Shown: positions 43,695 through 53,929, counted from the stretch's first letter. The stretch: 64,000 nucleotides of DNA from Gautieria morchelliformis (GCA_015179125.1 WHVA01000445.1:30909-94908); one strand, 5' to 3'. The notes: generated by a model not told the origin, from the sequence alone. Program-made: numbers and translations.

Positions 43695-45737
43695 ATGGCA
43701 CCGTCTCTCAGGCCTTCCACCAGGAGGCCAACCTCCTCACGCGGTGCCAACCAACGCACCAGAAGGCCGACCCCGAACGAGGTCATAGACCAAATCAATG
43801 GTCTTATCGCGGCCAGGAACACGGTCAGGGCCGGACGCAGGGCCGGCAACGAGCCCAATGTCTCCGAAGACGAAGACATCCTAACCGGGGCCGACTTCAC
43901 CGCGATGTACCCACAACCACAGACGCACGGCCCTACACAAGCCGGCCCCACACCGACTATCCCCACTACCGCCGCCCAAGCCAATAGCCCCATCCAACCC
44001 AACATCACCAACCAACCGCTTACCATCAACCCAGCGACGACCGCACCGACAGCAGTGGTACCACCGGTCTCAAACAACCCCGCACCCACGTACGCCTTCA
44101 GCGACGCGGATGCAGACGCGAACACCCAGCAACCGAACAACCACACCATTCCCACTCAGCTCATCGCCATGGTCAAAGCACGCGCATACATCCCGCTATC
44201 ATTCTTCCTCAGAGAGAGCATGGACCGAATTAGACTTGAACTCGATCTAAAAACAACCAAATCAATGACGAAATCAATACGCCTGATCGACCCATCCAAC
44301 TTCATCGACAAGAAGCAGCTAGACTTTGCCTTATTCAGCGAAGCTTATCACAATTTTATCAGATGTCTCGAACTTTGTATGGCGCCGGGCTCCAAACTCC
44401 CGCTAGCTTGGGCCGATCATTTCAACCGTTGCAGCACCGATCCCTGAATGAAATCAGCTTTCAAGACCTTATATATGGATATCAAGATGCGCCAGCAACT
44501 TTTTGACAAACCGTTCTCACCGGACACACACATGTTATGTATCGAAGTTCTCGGAGGTCGGAGCTGGAAAGGACAACGGCTTCAACTTATGTGTTGCGCC
44601 CTTGATGAACTACTGTCCTAAGTATTTCGGAATTGACTTGGAAAAGGCGGAAGGAAGACCAGAGTACTGAGGGTCGAGGGGTGAGGGTCGGAGAACAAAG
44701 GTCGGAGAAGGCGGAAGAGGCGGAGGACAGGGGATTGAGAGCGGAGGGAGACAAGACTAGCAAAACTCGCTGTGCTAAGAACAGGAGACAGTGTGAAGGG
44801 AATCACGTATCGAAGTCGATTATCTGATTGCAGAGACGGAGACATACATGAGGGGGTTTTATACAAAGAGCAGAAACAACAGGTAATGGTATGATACTAA
44901 GCAAGTTCCGGAGGGTGCGGGAATCGGATAGACATACGGGGCAAATAACTAATGCGGAACAATGGGGTGACAAGGGGGGTGCAGGGTAGGGTAAATACAA
45001 TGGCAAAGAACAAGGCAAGTAAGTACAATAGGCATTGGAAGAAGTGGAACCACGGAAATGGTATCTTGCTGTGCTCAGGGTTGAGTACGGGGGCCGGTAT
45101 CTGGAGGTGGCCAGGGGTACTGAAAGAACAAGGGGTCGAGGTAGAGGGTTGCGGATGTTGTGGATGTTGGAATAGAGTCGGAGGTGGTGCGGAAGATATG
45201 CAGAGGTGGCGGAGATGGTTGATCGGAACAGTCGTAACAACACAGCACCGAGTACTCGGATGCGTGGCTGCTGGCGGACAGGGAAACGAGGAAAAGATCG
45301 CAGACTTGATAAAAGCTTCAGTCCGCTCTGAACTCGCGGTATACCCACGCTCACAACCCAACAGGAACAACTATAGATTCCAACCCTATGGCCCCCCTGG
45401 CCCGAGCGACGCCGGCCCTTCACGTCACAACGGCGGACACGCGCCCTTTCGGGCAAAGGCAGAGCATGAGATGAGGCCGAAGCTCTGCCTCAAATGTGGC
45501 CTCCCCGACGCTCATATCTCCATTCAATGCACCTCAGCCACCATACATGGACATGCCGACCGCAAAACCAACGTCGTGGCTAGAGACAAGAAGCTCTTCT
45601 ATACCACCGACTCCGCCGCCGTCTGCTTTAAATTCAACCTCACCGGTGCCTGCACTGCCACCACTGAAGGACACCCCCCCCACCGCTGCACCCTCTGCGC
45701 AGGTTCCCATGGGGCAGTCCGCTGCCCTAGAATTTGA
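43695..45737 (+). pseudogene. DIRS-like element gag with zinc-binding tail, interrupted by solo LTR
   Basis: 43695-44447 is a Pro/Thr-rich N-terminus followed by a helical capsid-like part (IPLSFFLRESMDRIRLELDL, FNRCSTDP). It continues to KPFSPDT at 44530, is cut by the solo LTR, and resumes with TEYSDAW at 45245. A frameshift then leads into 45300-45737, with the knuckle-like motifs LCLKCGLPDAHIS and AVCFKFNLTGACTATTEGH...CTLC. Nucleocapsid-type role inferred. Confidence 0.72.
44533..45239. mobile_element. Solo LTR (family S) in the DIRS-like element
   Basis: 707-bp segment with TGTTATG...CGTAACA ends and a perfect 5-bp target duplication ACACA (44528-44532 and 45240-45244). Homologous to the 36141-36800 solo LTR (shared GGAAAGGACA, CTTCAACTTAT, GTCCTAAGTATTTC). 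Confidence 0.9.
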
Positions 45738-47641
45738 ACGATCCAGGATCGTCACGCCATACATAGCCACCGCCTTCCGTCATTCATTAGAACGCTTCAA
45801 TCTCTCGACTCTGTATCCTAACGTTGTACTAGATATCACCCAGGGCTCACCGATTGGCACGCCGCCCAACCTCACCGAAACATTCATTCCCCCAAACATG
45901 AGATCAGCTCTAGACCAACCCAACCTAATAGACAAACATCTACAAGAGGAAATCGCCGCCGGTCGTATCACCGGCCCCTTCACAGTCGAGGAAGCCCACA
46001 TCATCTTCAGCGGTCACTTCCAAACATCGCCCCTAGGCCTCGTTGAAAATGCGCCCGGCTCCAATAAATGGAGACTTATCAGAAACGCATCCAAAAGAGA
46101 CTCACACGGCACATCAGTCAACGACATGCTTGACTCAAACGATTTCCCAACGCGGTGGGGCTCAGCGTGGCTCGTAGCCCAATACGTAAGTACCACACAT
46201 GTTTATCCCACATCACATCTCGACTCCACATCACGCACCGCGTCCACGTCACGCAACATCACGAACCACATCCACAACAACAAGTTCACCTCTCCGCATC
46301 ACACAACACGCACACACGCACACACATGCATGCGATCGGCACCACATCCCAACCGAACGCCCCACACGCACACCCATTCCACACACCGTACCGTCACACA
46401 CCATGCTGATGCGCATCCATCCCCACAGCTTGCCACAGCACCACCCGGCACTCAGGCAGCCTGCCTAGACCTGCAGAAGGCCTACCGGACTTGCCCTGTC
46501 CTGCCCGCACACAAATGTTACACCACCATCTCATGGCACGACGGCATCTACGTCGACCATGCCCTCCCGTTCAGGCTAGCCACAGCCGGCGCATACAGGG
46601 AACGGTCGCCGACGCCATCGTAGACATCCTAGGTGGCCATGGAGTAAAAACAGTTTTCCGTTGGGTCGACAATTTCCTACCCATGCGCGAGCCATCTGAC
46701 GCTCCCACACACGCAGATCTTTCATCCCTGATCCTACACACACGTGCCCAAGACACCTTCTCCTACGACGTCGACCTGACGACAATCATGGATGCAACGG
46801 ACCCTCTGGGAGTCCCTTGGCACCCGGTGGGGACCAAGGGCCATGACTTTTCATTCACGTCGGAGTACATCAGCTTCTCGTGGGACCTGGCAGACTGCAC
46901 AGTCGCGATCCCTGAACATAAGCACATCAAATACCTCGGCCACGTCATCTCATACTCTTCATGCCACAGAGCCCAGCTCCTACCAACCATGAAGCTTCTC
47001 GGGACACTGCAACACGTCACGTTCGTCCATACAATGGGCCGCTCATTCCTACCCACACTCGCGAGCACCATCCCAAAGTTCACTGCCAATAGGTTCTCTT
47101 GGCACTTCATCAACAGGCACGTCCACCGCGACCTCAAGTGGTTGAAGGAGACACTCCCAACCTCTCTCGATCTCTACTACCACGCTCCACCAAGGACATC
47201 GACATCTGGGTCAACGCTTCGACATCATGGGGTGTCAGCCTAACAGTCGGAGACGGTTTGGCGGCCTGGTATCTCAAACCAGGCTGGGACAGAGAAGGAC
47301 GAGACATCGGCTGGGCAGAGACAGTAGCCATGGAGATCGCCGCCCTCTGGATCCACGCCCAAGGCATCACAGACTCACACGTACACGTAAACAGCGACAA
47401 CAGGGGCATCATCTTCGCCCTGGCAAGGGGCCGCTCACGCAATCCACAACGCAATGCCTCCATCCGTCGCACATCCATTCTACTCGCACCCTCCAACGTC
47501 ACGCTTGACACAAAGTACGTACCATCCGTGGAGAACAGGGTGGATCTCGTCTCTCGCGGTGAGATGGGCCCACCCGACACACACCTCCGCATCCCGTTCA
47601 TGCTCCCCGCGGAGCTCACACCCTTCCTTGCACATGCTTAG
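45712..47641 (+). pseudogene. DIRS-like reverse transcriptase and RNase H
   Basis: RT fingers/palm: GRITGPFTVEEAHIIFSGHF, SNKWRLIRNASKRDSHG, then an intron-like block (46186-46428), ACLDLQKAYRTCPVLPAHK (first catalytic Asp), HALPFRLATAG, and FRWVDNFLPM where WVDD is expected (Asn codon 46671-46673). A one-base deletion near 46585 shifts the frame into 46491-47243, and a further shift near 47165-47190 leads into RNase H (47190-47641: IWVNASTSWGVSLTVGDGL, ETVAMEIAALWIHA, VNSDNRGIIFALARG). Without these changes it would be the usual YR-element RT-RH unit. Confidence 0.82.
46186..46428 (+). other. Probable in-frame intron within the RT gene
   Basis: GTAAGT at 46186 and CCCACAG ending at 46428 bound 243 bases (81 codons) that have no stop in the RT frame and would encode a His/Thr-rich insert from CA-rich microsatellite-like DNA. 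Splicing it out joins WLVAQY to LATAPPGTQAACLDLQKAY in phase 0. Confidence 0.65.
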
Positions 47642-47849
47642 ACGACGGGAAATATCGGCTGCGTGCTGTGCCAGCCCGTTTCAAGCAGGAGGGGAGGTGG
47701 CCGACAACACCTCCCTACCGCAACCTGCTCGTCAACGTAAACCGCGAGTGTCGCGCGATCCCAACAAGTTTCTTGCCCCATCCCCGTTTCGACCTCATGT
47801 TCTTGCTGCTGACCATGCCACGTCATGGCACACTCCTTACTCTATTGAA

Positions 47850-48905
47850 CGAAATCTAATATCACATTCATCTTTCCCCCCTGAGCACATCGCGCGAATG
47901 CATGAGGTTTGCTCCAACAGCGTGGTCAAAGGCACCCCCAAGGTTGGGGTGCCGGTATCTTGAGATTCAACCAGTATTGTGACTCAATCGCATTACCTGA
48001 GAGAGACCGCATGCCAGCCTCTGAGGTACTACTGGCCCTTTTTGTGACCAATTGCGGGGCCGGCTCCGTGAGTGAATCGTGTATTTCTACCTGGCTAGCC
48101 GGCTTACATCGATGGCACCAACTAAATGATGCTCCCTGGCACGGAAGCGGCCTATTGGCCTTAGCCAAGAAGGGAGCCGCCAATGTGGCACCACCGTCAT
48201 CCACACGCAAGGCTCGCAATCCCATCACTTTATCCCACATCAACTACCTAGCGACAATTTAGACCTCACTAACTCCTTCAACGTGGCTGTATTCGCCGTG
48301 GCATCCATGGCATTTTGGGCATGCTGTTGCCTAGGCGAACTGATAATACCCTCACGCAACGCGTTCGACCCTGCCCTCCACGCGTCATGCTCAACGGCCA
48401 TCACCCGCGGCGTTGCCAAGCAGGGCCGCCATTTCACAACCATCCACATCCCGTTCACAAAAACTAAGGGCCCCCGCGGGGATGACTTACAACTCATTGA
48501 GATCCCCGTGCGCAGCAACCCCATCACGGCCTTCGAACATCACCTCATGTGCAGCACATCCCTCCCCCACACGCCCCCCTCTTCGCCTTCGAAACAGCTG
48601 ACGGCAGCTGGGCACCCATGACCAAACAGTGGTTCATGGAGCGCTGCGGCGAAGTATGTTCCGCCAGCACCCTGGACACGGTCCTGGGACACAGCTTCAG
48701 GATCGGCGGGACGTCACACCTGTTACTCCTAGGGATCGACCCGTGGATCATCATGGTTATCGGAAGATGGTCGTCCACGGCGTTCCTCTTATACTGGAGA
48801 AAGATCGAGGAGATTTTGCCCAATTTCATCAGTGAATCCTTTGACTCTGTAGCCTCTCTTACATCGCGCATGTCCCAACTTCACCAGAATCTCAGCCTAA
48901 CTTAA
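47850..48905 (+). pseudogene. DIRS-like tyrosine recombinase
   Basis: Tyrosine recombinase/phage-integrase-type domain in pieces: 47909-48262 (N-terminal core-binding part, PASEVLLALFVTNCGAGSVS), 48255-48550 (AVFAVASMAFWACCCLGELI) and 48549-48905 (APMTKQWFMERCGEV, GHSFRIGGTSHLLLLG, GRWSSTAFLLYWRKI). The HxxR box (HSFR), the GRW and the tyrosine (LLYW) are present. The first catalytic Arg, expected in an R-L-G-E-L motif, is Cys (codon 48328-48330). Frameshifts lie near 48258 and 48548. It would integrate circular cDNA without a target duplication. Confidence 0.8.
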
Positions 48906-49290
48906 TATGAATTTAACTAATCCACTCACGCATTGCCAACTGCATCCCATTAGGGGGTTGCGAGTACAGTCAGGCATACTCACGGTCTGCTGCTAAAGCA
49001 TCGGATTTGTGGGTAGTGGTATAGCCTGCCACGTCCTCGCACTCGAGGCCTGTTGGCCTCTGACGCGTTCCGACACAATCACGTCATGACGTGGACATGT
49101 TGTGGGTTGCACGCCCTCAGGGACCTGCAACTGGGAGTTCCCGCATCTCGGCAGGATCTTCCGCGGATCTCGTCCGTGGCTGACGAATCCCTCTGCCCCC
49201 AAACTCGGCGGAAACAATTAGCCTCCAGGTAGGTCTAAGTGTTTGCCGCCACCTCACTTCCTGAGATTCAGGGACTCATTAATCAGCCAA
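48906..49290 (+). other. 3' non-coding part of the DIRS-like element
   Basis: No reading frame of interest. The GC-rich text with several short inverted motifs (for example ACTCGAGGCCTGTTGGCCTC near 49042) would be where terminal repeats are sought. It ends where the unit C/F-box flank resumes (GTAGTACTGCGGAAATAGG, about 49291-49310). Confidence 0.4.
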
Positions 49291-49434
49291 CATGTAGTAC
49301 TGCGGAAATAGGAACTAAAGACTCTCATGTTATAAGTCCATGAACAAGTCCGAGCTATAGTATCATCCGTAATCCATGAAATTCTCTTCTACGGCACACG
49401 AGTCCAACTGTCCTGGCGTGATATCTATTACAAA

Positions 49435-50664
49435 TCATGTCCCTACCTTTTCGTGGCAGAACACAAGTAGTCCCATTTCATCGAGTTGGTGCATTCGTGC
49501 CCTAATTGCTTGGCTGACCTCCACAGGATCCAAAGGGCCAATCAATCGAAAACTGACACGCTTCACTCCACTGAAAACAGGCTGGGTGATAATATCCTGT
49601 ACGAGCTCTAGATAAACTTTCTCGATTGCCTTGACTTCGTTCAAGATCAAAATGAAGGATATTTCCTCCATGTAGCAGGATGTGACCTGGGAGAGCAAGA
49701 CAGGAACCCATGCATAACTCTTTGAAGAGGTCTGAAAAAGTAGAAGGTTGTCGATAGTTAGAGTGTGTAATTGTGTGTTCGATGATAAGAGATCCGTCTC
49801 TATTTTCCCTAAAATGGCTTCAACGGGAGATGAAAGCTTCCACAAAGGGAACTTTGATACCGGGAGACTCCAAAATCTCTTGACAATTGCCCAAGGTGAG
49901 CTGTTCGAGGGAAGATCCGAGGAGTTGCGAGGACGTGATAGAACCCCAAAATCCGATGGACATCGCTGGGAGACATGTCATTCAATGCTATGCACCGTAA
50001 CCGTGAGCGCAAGTCAGGATACTGCTGAAACAGATTCTCCCAGTGATTTGTTGGGGTCACCAAGTCATTCCACCTGATGTCTCCGAGATCCAGGCATTTT
50101 AGGAAGGGATGCTCGACTATGAGCGCTGCAAAGTCTCTGAATCTGTTGAACGTGACTGCTATAATGGATAATTCTTGGAGGGTAGAGAAGCTGTGAATTA
50201 ATGCAGACAGGACCTTTGGGTCCTGCTGAGCTAAGGTCACACAGTGGACTCGAAGGGACTTCAGTCTTGTCAACTTGGGAGCAATTGGGGGAATGACCAC
50301 ATCCAGATAGTCCGGCCACGTGTCGTACATATTTCCCGGGTGTCCCTTGATAGTTAGCGACCTGACCAAGGCAAAAATATGGGGGCTATTTTCCAGAAGC
50401 ACGAGGACTTGGAGTGCGTTGGTATGCTCAGTGGAGAGCACAATGTCATGGAATATATGAAACTGTGCGCTGGCGGCCCATGCACGACAAGCAATACAAC
50501 ACACTCGTAGAGAAGGTAAATCATCGTGCAAGTGGTCAATGACTTGGTCGATTAATTCCCCTGGAAGTATGCATTTCGTTGATCTAAAGGAGGTGTTGTA
50601 TTATTTCTGTTTTTTTTTTTTTTTTTTGCCAACTGGACATTGTTACAACTTACGGTGATGACAT
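49435..50664 (-). pseudogene. F-box/LRR-like protein, copy 3
   Basis: The first exon of 11 nt (50654-50664) and the F-box entry (CILPGELIDQVIDHLHDD) are as in copy 1. The LRR part is open from 50531 down to about 50000, where a 65-bp deletion relative to copy 2 shifts the frame. The C-terminal part is the best preserved of the three copies (49435-49845: SYAWVPVLLSQVTSCYMEEI, EKVYLELVQDIITQPVFSG, VSQAIRARMHQLDEMGLLVF). It belongs to unit C. Confidence 0.78.
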
Positions 50665-50689
50665 TGTGCAAGAGTTGCAATGTTGCGGT

Positions 50690-51666
50690 GATAGCTAGGA
50701 GGTTGAACTAGATCATGTCTTATGGGCTATAAGGAGTTCCAAATTCAGGGGTGCTACTTCGATTGAGCGGCTCAAATTTCTGGGACAAATGTTGCACCGA
50801 ATAGAGTATTTTCGCTGTGGGGTTTGCAAAGGGTCGGTTTGGCCCATAGCGGTCTCAAAAAAGATGTCCGGGGAACATTAGGATTACATAAGAGTCAGTT
50901 GCCTCCACAACTGCTGGGAACGTGACTGAGAGGTACAGAAAGCCCCGGCCATAGACTCAATCCAGTCTCTATAATCGTGCTACTTTATATAGAGACTGGA
51001 GCCACTTATGAGGCGTGTCGTGGAGTAACAATCTCCGCTTGAATCTTTTGTGAGGACTTAGGAAAATTTGCCTGTTCGAACCTTCGCAACGTTGCTCTCA
51101 TCCATCGACGGCACTTTAGGAACAGGCTTAACAGATGAAAACTAATACATGCGTGCATATCTTATGTTCTATGTGTATAGAACAAGGACAAGTTGCCAAC
51201 GCAGCCTTAATTCGACGCACCTGATCACCTTCCAGAGAGAGAGAATCAATTAGTAACGGGCTGCTCCGTTTCAGCCACCGTGGCACTGGCTTCCCTTCTC
51301 CAATACTTCTGCCTCCTGTTGGGCCTGCCCTGTTGCCCATAGTTGCGAATGAAAATATTCACACCATTCTTTCTCTTTCTGCCGAAACACCTGCACTTCA
51401 GCTGAGGTCATGTTCTTCTCTGCCCCACTTTTGCAGTTTATGAACACCAGCAGGTTGTCCGTGTTTGCGTTTTAGAGATGAGCTGAGGAGGTTCATTGGG
51501 GAGGACTCTATTGACTTGACGCCATCGCTCAACCCCATTCCAACCCAGATCCTGCTCCGCTCCAAAATCCCATAGCTACCGTTGCTACATATGCTGTATA
51601 TTTTTCTGAGACATTGTGAGTCGATTCCAATAACAAGTTACTCTTTACCATCATCCACATCCATCA
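50690..51666 (+). other. F-box upstream flank and 5' LTR region of copia III
   Basis: The first ~100 bases match the upstream flank of F-box copy 2. Somewhere after that the 5' LTR of copia III begins; its end is fixed at 51666 by the primer site, but its start cannot be set because the 3' LTR lies outside the window. No gene seen. Confidence 0.4.
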
Positions 51667-51678
51667 GGTTATGGGCCC
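51667..51678 (+). promoter_or_regulatory. Copia III primer-binding site
   Basis: GGTTATGGGCCC, followed by TGCAC. The extended complement GTGCAGGGCCCATAACC matches the left half of the initiator tRNA-Met anticodon arm even further than the 12-mer. Confidence 0.78.
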
Positions 51679-51723
51679 TGCACTTTAAAACCCTAACAAA
51701 AAACTTTTTTTCTGTAACATGCT

Positions 51724-53031
51724 ATGTCTGCCGCACTCACGCAGCCGAGTTCATTATACCGGATCGAACCACTCACCGGAGATAACTACCCCATGTGGAA
51801 AGAAAAGATGCGTTGGATCTTACTCGAGCAAGATCTCTGGGAACACGCATCGGGAGAGGCAGAGAAGCCAGAGCCGGCCAACATTGACAATGTGACCGAC
51901 CCTGAAAAGCGGGCGATTGCATATTGGATGAAAAAGGACCAACAGGCATTTGCGGCCATTAGCCTTTGCATCAGCGATGATTACCTATTCTACACATATG
52001 GTGCCACAATGGCACAAGGGGTATGGCTAGCCTTGCTCACTATCTTTGAAGCAAAAGGGCCGCTGGGTAAAATTAACGTACGCCGTGATTTTTTCCATAC
52101 CTTCGCAGTGGAGGGTACAAATATGGAAGAACATATACATAAGCTCCGCGGCTTGCAGAGACAACTCCACATGCTCGGCGAACTAATTAGTGACCATGAC
52201 TTCTGTTCCACACTCCTTACGTCACTTCCAGCTTCCTGGTCCACATTCCTTACCGCCATCAACGCCTCCCTTCCCACACTCTCCTCCGAGGCCTTGATCG
52301 CTCGTGTCCTAGAGGAGGATCGTATGCGCCGGTCCACCCAGGGCGAGACGGCTCTGAGGGCGCTAGACAGGCGTGGAAAGGGGAACGGACAAAGTGATGG
52401 CGCCACGAAAGGGAAGTGCAACAACTGTGGAAAGAAGGGTCACTGGGTTAAGGATTGTTGGGCTAAGGGTGGAGGCAAGGCAGGGGAAGCACCTAAGTGG
52501 TGGAAAGGGGACAAGGCTAAGAATTCTACTGATTCTACTAAGCAGGCTATCGACAACCAGAGCACTGCTGACAAATTCGCTTTTGCCACCATAGAGTCCA
52601 CTGATCCGAGCGATCATTCCTCAATTGCCGAAGACCTGACATGCCGCGCTGACATTTCTGCATCTGACTGGCTGGCAGACACAGGGTCAACGACCCATAT
52701 TGCGCGGGACCGATCCCACTTCATCGAATTCAAGCCAGAAATTTCCGAGATTGATGGGATCGCGCCTGGGAGCCCGTTGCGGACTCTTGGGCATGGTGTT
52801 GTTCAGATGGAGTTCCAAACCTCTAGGGACATTATCCTCGATGATACCGACAACACCTTACATTTCGCGCCTGATGCCGATGATGACCCTGACCCTATGC
52901 CCACTGCCGGATCCGGAGGCGCCCCTCCCACTGCCCACTTGGCCCCAGCCCCTGCAGCCATCCCTGCACCTCAGGGTCCTCTGGCCGCGGAACCAGAGGA
53001 ACCGAGGCGCAGCACCAGGATCGCGGTGTGA
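51724..53031 (+). CDS. Copia III gag with truncated protease
   Basis: A 435-residue frame. Gag of the UBN2/DUF4219 type starts IEPLTGDNYPMWKEKMRWIL and includes VEGTNMEEHIHKLRGLQRQL and LLTSLPASWSTFL; then comes the CCHC knuckle CNNCGKKGHWVKDC and the protease site DWLADTGSTTHI. After HGVVQMEFQ (near 52815) the frame jumps to TSRDIILDD, which in intact copia elements lies after the integrase, and ends in a Pro/Ala-rich linker (EEPRRSTRIAV). About 1.5 kb of coding is missing without loss of frame. Confidence 0.87.
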   Translation: MSAALTQPSSLYRIEPLTGDNYPMWKEKMRWILLEQDLWEHASGEAEKPEPANIDNVTDPEKRAIAYWMKKDQQAFAAISLCISDDYLFYTYGATMAQGVWLALLTIFEAKGPLGKINVRRDFFHTFAVEGTNMEEHIHKLRGLQRQLHMLGELISDHDFCSTLLTSLPASWSTFLTAINASLPTLSSEALIARVLEEDRMRRSTQGETALRALDRRGKGNGQSDGATKGKCNNCGKKGHWVKDCWAKGGGKAGEAPKWWKGDKAKNSTDSTKQAIDNQSTADKFAFATIESTDPSDHSSIAEDLTCRADISASDWLADTGSTTHIARDRSHFIEFKPEISEIDGIAPGSPLRTLGHGVVQMEFQTSRDIILDDTDNTLHFAPDADDDPDPMPTAGSGGAPPTAHLAPAPAAIPAPQGPLAAEPEEPRRSTRIAV

Positions 53032-53052
53032 CCTGTTCCTGACTACCGCCTC

Positions 53053-53928
53053 ATGCATGAGGGTGAGCGAGCTTTGTCAGTGATGGAGATCGTGACAGAG
53101 CCGCTCTCCTATGCAGAGGCACTGAGCCGGGAGGACTTCCCGATATGGAGGGAGGCAATGGAGGTTGAGATGAGGCAGCATGCGGAAGTAGGCACGTGGG
53201 AGCTGGTCAAGTTGCCGGCTGGAAAGAATGTGGTAGGGAGCCAGTGGGTATACGCAGCCAAAACAGATGCAGAGGGTGCATTTGAGCTGGGAAAGGCGAG
53301 GGTGGTTGCCCAGGGATTCACGCAGTGTCCTGGCATGGACTATTTTGAGGTTACATCACCAGTCGTCAAGCTGGACAGTCTCCGGCTCATCCTCACAGTT
53401 GCCATCCAAAAGGGGTGGGACATTGAGATGATGGATGTCAAAGGCGCGTATTTGAATTCTACTCTAGATGAGGAGATCTACATGCGCCAGCCTGACGGCT
53501 TTGACGATGGATCCAGACGTGTCCTGAAGCTGCGCCGCACCATTTATGGCTTGAAGCAGTCCGGTCGTTCCTGGTACAAGAAGCTCACTACAGTCTTATT
53601 CGATGATGGCTTCACGCGCAGTCATGCAGATTACTGCATCTTCTATAAGAAGACCGGCGATCATCTCACGATTATCACAATTTACGTCGACGATCTCGGG
53701 CTCTTTGCTAGTACGAGGATTTTGATGGCGTGTGTCAAACATATCCTGCACTCTAATTTTAACATGAAGGAGCTTGGCGAAATGCTCAAAATCCTCGGCA
53801 TCAGAGTCGAAATAGACCCTCACCGGGATTTTATTAAACTCTCCCAGGGCCATTACATCGACGTGATCATTCAGCGATTCAATCTCATCGAGGCACCACG
53901 CCTGCTGTGCATGAGTTCAAGTCGCTGA
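53053..53928 (+). CDS. Copia III reverse transcriptase
   Basis: RVT_2 reverse transcriptase, 291-residue frame: WREAMEVEMRQHAEVGTWEL, GSQWVYAAKTDAEGAFELGK, DVKGAYLNSTLDEEIYMRQP, IYGLKQSGRSWYKKL and the catalytic IYVDDLGLF. A stop at 53031 and a gap of 22 bases separate it from the gag frame, so it is no longer fused to gag. Confidence 0.9.
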   Translation: MHEGERALSVMEIVTEPLSYAEALSREDFPIWREAMEVEMRQHAEVGTWELVKLPAGKNVVGSQWVYAAKTDAEGAFELGKARVVAQGFTQCPGMDYFEVTSPVVKLDSLRLILTVAIQKGWDIEMMDVKGAYLNSTLDEEIYMRQPDGFDDGSRRVLKLRRTIYGLKQSGRSWYKKLTTVLFDDGFTRSHADYCIFYKKTGDHLTIITIYVDDLGLFASTRILMACVKHILHSNFNMKELGEMLKILGIRVEIDPHRDFIKLSQGHYIDVIIQRFNLIEAPRLLCMSSSR

Positions 53929-53929
53929 C

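Larger units (their letters stand above)
43369..49290 (+). mobile_element. DIRS-like tyrosine-recombinase retrotransposon
   Basis: Element of about 5.9 kb with the order gag, reverse transcriptase plus RNase H, tyrosine recombinase, and no DDE integrase or LTR pair: the DIRS/YR-retroelement plan. Boundaries are inferred from the interrupted L/F-box junction of unit C (43368 and 49291). A 707-bp solo LTR sits in gag. Lesions are present in all three parts. Terminal split or inverted repeats could not be resolved by eye. Confidence 0.8.

Noticed and set aside
43640..44155. Antisense frame of 171 residues opposite the DIRS-like gag
   Set aside because: Shadow of a Pro/Thr-rich sense frame; hydrophobic composition follows from the complement and shows no motif.
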